Program-made: the position numbers and the translations under genes
Shown here: positions 22,739 through 25,743 of the stretch, piece by piece
How positions within the stretch are numbered: the first letter of the stretch is position 1
Layout: every line of letters begins with the position of its first letter
The notes under the pieces: model-generated
Databases searched by the model: none
Told to the model about the DNA's origin: nothing
What the model saw: the letters and a program-made list of their open reading frames with translations, nothing else
NCBI GenBank assembly: GCA_019415435.1
Contig: DXZE01000028.1
Span: 1-25,743 of the forward strand
Direction: 5' to 3'
DNA length: 25,743 nucleotides
Source of the DNA: Erysipelotrichaceae bacterium
GTDB lineage: Bacteria; Bacillota_I; Bacilli_A; Erysipelotrichales; Erysipelotrichaceae

Positions 22739-22765
22739 GTTATTTACATCCTTATAATCGTACTA

Positions 22766-22794
22766 AGTATAAACGCAGATATCTCTTTTTTCCA
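22766..22794 (-). promoter_or_regulatory. malQ promoter
   Basis: -10 TATACT (22771-22766) and -35-like TGGAAA (22794-22789), 17-nt spacer, minus strand. It is arranged back to back with the phosphorylase promoter. Confidence 0.45.
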
Positions 22795-22803
22795 TGGTCA
22801 GAC

Positions 22804-22831
22804 TTGCAACAAACGGCATTAATGTTATACT
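22804..22831 (+). promoter_or_regulatory. Glycogen phosphorylase promoter
   Basis: -35 TTGCAA (22804-22809), a 16-nt spacer and -10 TATACT (22826-22831) with a TGT extension. The ATG follows about 50 nt downstream. Confidence 0.6.
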
Positions 22832-22881
22832 TTCAATGCATTTTAAGCAAAAGACAGAGATTGTTATATAAAGGAGAAATT

Positions 22882-25140
22882 ATGGATCTCGAAAATGAAC
22901 TTACCGGTTTACTTAAGAAGCCTGTAGAGGAAGCAGACAATGCCGAGCTCTACGATGCTGTTCTAACTCTTGTAAAGGATCATGCGGAAAAGCTTCCGAA
23001 AACAGAGGGAAACAAAAAACTCTATTATATCAGTGCAGAATTTCTGATCGGCCGTCAGTTAGGCAAGAATCTGATTAACCTTGGTATTTATGATGAAGTA
23101 TCTGACGTTCTTGCAAAGCATGGTAAGAATCTTTCAGATGTTGAAACAGAAGAAAAAGAACCATCTCTTGGTAATGGCGGCTTAGGACGTCTTGCGGCAT
23201 GTTTCCTGGATTCCATTGCGACATTAGATATGCCTGGTGATGGTATTGGATTAAATTATCACTTTGGTTTATTCCGTCAGGAATTCAAAGACAGAAAGCA
23301 GTTTGAGGTTCCGGATACATGGTTAGATGGTAAGAACATGTTAAAGGATACAGGTATTTCCTTCCCAGTAGAATTAGCTGGCAAGACATATCATTCTCAT
23401 CTCTATGATATGGATGTCATTGGCTATCATGGCAAAAAGAATACCCTGCATCTGTTTGATCTGGATACAGTGGATCCTTCTATCATTACAGATTCCATTA
23501 ACTTTGATAAAACAGATATTGCAAAGAATCTGACATTGTTCCTCTATCCGGATGATTCTGATGATAATGGCAGAAAGCTGCGTATTTACCAGCAGTACTT
23601 CATGGTATCCAATGCAGCTCAATACATTCTGAAGGAACAGAAAGATTTAGGTCATGATCTGAACCATCTGGATGACTATGTTGCAATTCAGATCAACGAT
23701 ACCCATCCTTCCATGGTTATTCCTGAGCTCATCAGATTACTGATCAAGGAAGGTATTACCATGAAGAGAGCTGCCGATATTGTCACAAATGTATGTGCTT
23801 ATACAAACCATACAATTCTGGCAGAAGCTCTGGAAAAGTGGCCTTTAGCTTATATGAATGAAGTAGTACCGCAGTTAATGCCAATCATTGAAGGTCTCGA
23901 TTATGCGGTTACTGTTGCCTTCCATGGCAATCCTGATTTAACGATCATTGACCAGGATAATCGTGTTCATATGGCAAAGATGGATATGCATTTCGGCCAT
24001 TCCATCAATGGTGTAGCAGCTTTGCATACAGAGATTCTGAAGCATCAGGAGTTAAAGCCTTTCTATGATATTTATCCTGATAAATTCAACAATAAGACAA
24101 ACGGCATTACTTTCCGCAGATGGATCATGCATGCTAATCCATCCTTAACATCTCTGATTGATCAGACAATTGGTGAAGGCTGGAAGACAGATGCAGACCA
24201 GTTAGAGAAACTGCTGGATCATTACAATGATGAAGAATTCTTAGGCAAAATGGATGCCATCAAGCAGGATAACAAGAAAAGATTTGCATCATTCATCAGG
24301 AAAACGCAGAACATTGACATTGATCCGGATTCTATCTTTGATATCCAGGTTAAGAGAATGCATGAATACAAGCGTCAGCAGATGAATGCGTTATGGGTTA
24401 TCTACAAATACCTCCAGATCAAGAGAGGTCAGAAGCCTGTTCGTCCGATTACTGTTATCTTCGGGGGTAAGGCAGCTCCTGCCTACTATCAGGCAAAGTG
24501 CATCATTCATCTGATTCTCTGCCTGCAGGATTTAATTAACAATGATCCTGAAGTAAGCCCATATCTGCGGGTTGTCATGATTGAAAACTACAATATTTCC
24601 AAGGCTGAAATCACAATCCCTGCCGCAGATGTTTCCGAGCAGATTTCCCTGGCTTCCAAGGAAGCAAGCGGTACCGGAAATATGAAGTTCATGCTCAATG
24701 GCGCTGTCACATTAGGTACTGCTGATGGTGCCAATGTAGAGATCAGAGATCTTGTTGGTGATGAGAATATCTATGTATTCGGACGTTCTTCTCAAGATGT
24801 TATCAATCTCTACAATACAAATGGCTATCATGCAGAAGAATATTACAACCGCAGCAGCTCTATTCATGAATGTGTTGACTTCATCACAAGTCCTGAATTA
24901 TTAAAGCTTGGTGATGAAAAGATGCTCAATGATCTGAAGGATAACCTGATTCATAAAGACTGGTTCATGACTCTGTTAGATCTTGAAAACTATTGTTCTG
25001 TCAAGGAAACAGCTGCGTATGACTACGAGAATCGTGACAGGTGGAAGCGCAAGGCTTTAGTTAACATTGCCAAGAGCGGATTCTTCTCCAGTGATCGTAC
25101 AATTCGTGACTATAACAGAGATATCTGGCATCTGAAATAA
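22882..25140 (+). CDS. glgP: Glycogen/maltodextrin phosphorylase
   Basis: 752 aa, GT35 family, full length. It phosphorolyses terminal alpha-1,4-glucosyl units to glucose-1-phosphate. Visible motifs are GNGGLGRLAACFLDS near residue 95, the PLP loop EASGTGNMKFMLNG with Lys602 as the cofactor lysine, and GTADGANVEI downstream. The ATG at 22882 is chosen because AAGGAG lies 7 nt upstream. The frame is open for 60 more codons upstream, but that extension would overlap malQ and the promoter and has no family resemblance. A terminator follows. Confidence 0.96.
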   Translation: MDLENELTGLLKKPVEEADNAELYDAVLTLVKDHAEKLPKTEGNKKLYYISAEFLIGRQLGKNLINLGIYDEVSDVLAKHGKNLSDVETEEKEPSLGNGGLGRLAACFLDSIATLDMPGDGIGLNYHFGLFRQEFKDRKQFEVPDTWLDGKNMLKDTGISFPVELAGKTYHSHLYDMDVIGYHGKKNTLHLFDLDTVDPSIITDSINFDKTDIAKNLTLFLYPDDSDDNGRKLRIYQQYFMVSNAAQYILKEQKDLGHDLNHLDDYVAIQINDTHPSMVIPELIRLLIKEGITMKRAADIVTNVCAYTNHTILAEALEKWPLAYMNEVVPQLMPIIEGLDYAVTVAFHGNPDLTIIDQDNRVHMAKMDMHFGHSINGVAALHTEILKHQELKPFYDIYPDKFNNKTNGITFRRWIMHANPSLTSLIDQTIGEGWKTDADQLEKLLDHYNDEEFLGKMDAIKQDNKKRFASFIRKTQNIDIDPDSIFDIQVKRMHEYKRQQMNALWVIYKYLQIKRGQKPVRPITVIFGGKAAPAYYQAKCIIHLILCLQDLINNDPEVSPYLRVVMIENYNISKAEITIPAADVSEQISLASKEASGTGNMKFMLNGAVTLGTADGANVEIRDLVGDENIYVFGRSSQDVINLYNTNGYHAEEYYNRSSSIHECVDFITSPELLKLGDEKMLNDLKDNLIHKDWFMTLLDLENYCSVKETAAYDYENRDRWKRKALVNIAKSGFFSSDRTIRDYNRDIWHLK

Positions 25141-25149
25141 TGTATAATC

Positions 25150-25173
25150 AAAGAGGCTTCAAGCCTCTTTTCA
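25150..25173 (+). terminator. Terminator after the phosphorylase gene
   Basis: AAAGAGGCTT / AAGCCTCTTT inverted repeat (25150-25170) ending in a T run. It is close to the cyclophilin ribosome binding site, so read-through may feed the next gene. Confidence 0.7.
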
Positions 25174-25191
25174 TTAAGGAGAATATTATTT

Positions 25192-25665
25192 ATGGTAATT
25201 ATTGAAATGGACAATGGCGGTCTGATTAAGATTGAATTAGATGAACAGGCTGCACCTATTACAGTTGCTAACTTCAAGAAACTTGTTAAAGAAGGTTTCT
25301 ATGATGGTCTGACATTCCATCGCATTATCCCGGGATTCATGATTCAGGGCGGCGATCCGAATGGCAACGGTACAGGTGGATCAGAGGAAAACATCAAGGG
25401 TGAATTTGCGGCTAATGGTGTCAATAACCCGATCAGGCACAAGCGTGGTGTTATCTCTATGGCAAGAGCCATGGATCCAGATTCCGCCTCCTCCCAGTTC
25501 TTTATCATGCATGCGGATGCACCGCATCTGGATGGACAGTATGCCGCATTCGGTCATGTTACAGAAGGTATGGATGTAGTAGATGAAATTGCCAATGTAC
25601 CTACGGATTGGAATGACAAGCCAACCAGACCAGTTGTCATGAAAAAAGTCTGGATTGAGGAGTAA
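25192..25665 (+). CDS. Peptidyl-prolyl cis-trans isomerase, cyclophilin type
   Basis: 157 aa, single cyclophilin domain, cytoplasmic (no signal peptide). Active-site segments are present: FHRIIPGFMIQGGD (Arg, Phe and Gln of the active site), SSQFFI and LDGQYAAFGHV. It speeds isomerisation of X-Pro bonds during folding. The ATG at 25192 has AAGGAG upstream. Only 51 bp separates it from glgP, with a terminator between. Confidence 0.95.
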   Translation: MVIIEMDNGGLIKIELDEQAAPITVANFKKLVKEGFYDGLTFHRIIPGFMIQGGDPNGNGTGGSEENIKGEFAANGVNNPIRHKRGVISMARAMDPDSASSQFFIMHADAPHLDGQYAAFGHVTEGMDVVDEIANVPTDWNDKPTRPVVMKKVWIEE

Positions 25666-25702
25666 GTATGTGAACTACTCGGCTACAGGTAACCGAGCAT
25701 CC

Positions 25703-25733
25703 AATGACCACTTGTGTGGTCATTTTCATTTTT
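25703..25733 (+). terminator. Terminator after the cyclophilin gene
   Basis: Perfect stem AATGACCAC / GTGGTCATT (25703-25711 and 25716-25724) with a 4-nt loop, followed by TTCATTTTT. A smaller hairpin (CTCGG / CCGAG, about 25677-25697) precedes it. Confidence 0.75.
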
Positions 25734-25743
25734 CCTGTGTTTC

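Noticed and set aside
22702..22881. 60-codon N-terminal extension of glycogen phosphorylase
   Set aside because: It overlaps malQ on the other strand and runs through the promoter. The ATG at 22882 has a proper ribosome binding site and fits the family N-terminus.

Overview
The window looks like a chromosomal stretch of a low-to-medium GC anaerobic Bacillota (Firmicutes). The evidence is AGGAGG-type ribosome binding sites, sigma-A promoters (for example TTGACA-N17-TATATT at 2814-2842), a T-box leader, an oxygen-sensitive [FeFe] hydrogenase, and an Opu-type permease fused to its binding protein. Gene content would suit an Erysipelotrichales-like gut or oral anaerobe, but that placement is inference. 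No rRNA, tRNA or CRISPR array was seen.

Layout. 1-2842 (minus): one promoter, then a flavin-barrel/ferredoxin protein, a fused permease/binding protein of the OpuC/EgtU type, and its ATPase (cut by the window edge), with 1-3 bp gaps. 2843-3400: intergenic DNA with a decayed gene fragment and a terminator. 3395-6614 (minus): a truncated ogt, purB, an arginase-fold protein and a VOC protein. 6661-8388 (minus): an [FeFe] hydrogenase with two C-terminal rubredoxin-type domains. 8389-11580: an accessory island with a 480-bp divergent intergenic region holding a degenerate direct repeat, an AAA/DUF4143 ATPase, an unrecognised 249-aa protein and a decayed IS21-family element. 11584-14921 (minus): pyrG and guaA, with a promoter and an attenuator-like hairpin ahead of pyrG. 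15151-20300 (minus): a methionine uptake and repair operon led by a Met T-box: metQ, a second metQ-like gene, metN, metI, a GNAT-MsrA fusion and a MerR regulator. 20396-22738 (minus): malQ and uppP. 22882-25665 (plus): glycogen phosphorylase, divergent from malQ, then a cyclophilin.

The most striking observation is the second MetQ-like lipoprotein (18159-19085). Its reading frame is intact and it has a lipoprotein signal, but the two halves of the MetQ fold are in reversed order: the part that follows the MetQ midpoint comes first, and the normal N-terminal half comes last, joined by a new linker. It lies directly downstream of an ordinary metQ, so it appears to be a natural circular permutation that arose through tandem duplication. 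The operon as a whole would import methionine when tRNA-Met is uncharged (T-box with an AUG specifier) and repair oxidised methionine (MsrA).

Other points worth checking are a Gly in place of the Walker B Asp in the ATPase at the left edge, a 102-bp in-frame duplication that made the hydrogenase's double rubredoxin tail, a Thr in place of the usual Met in hydrogenase motif L2, and an ogt fragment that appears to be joined to a guaA 3' end.
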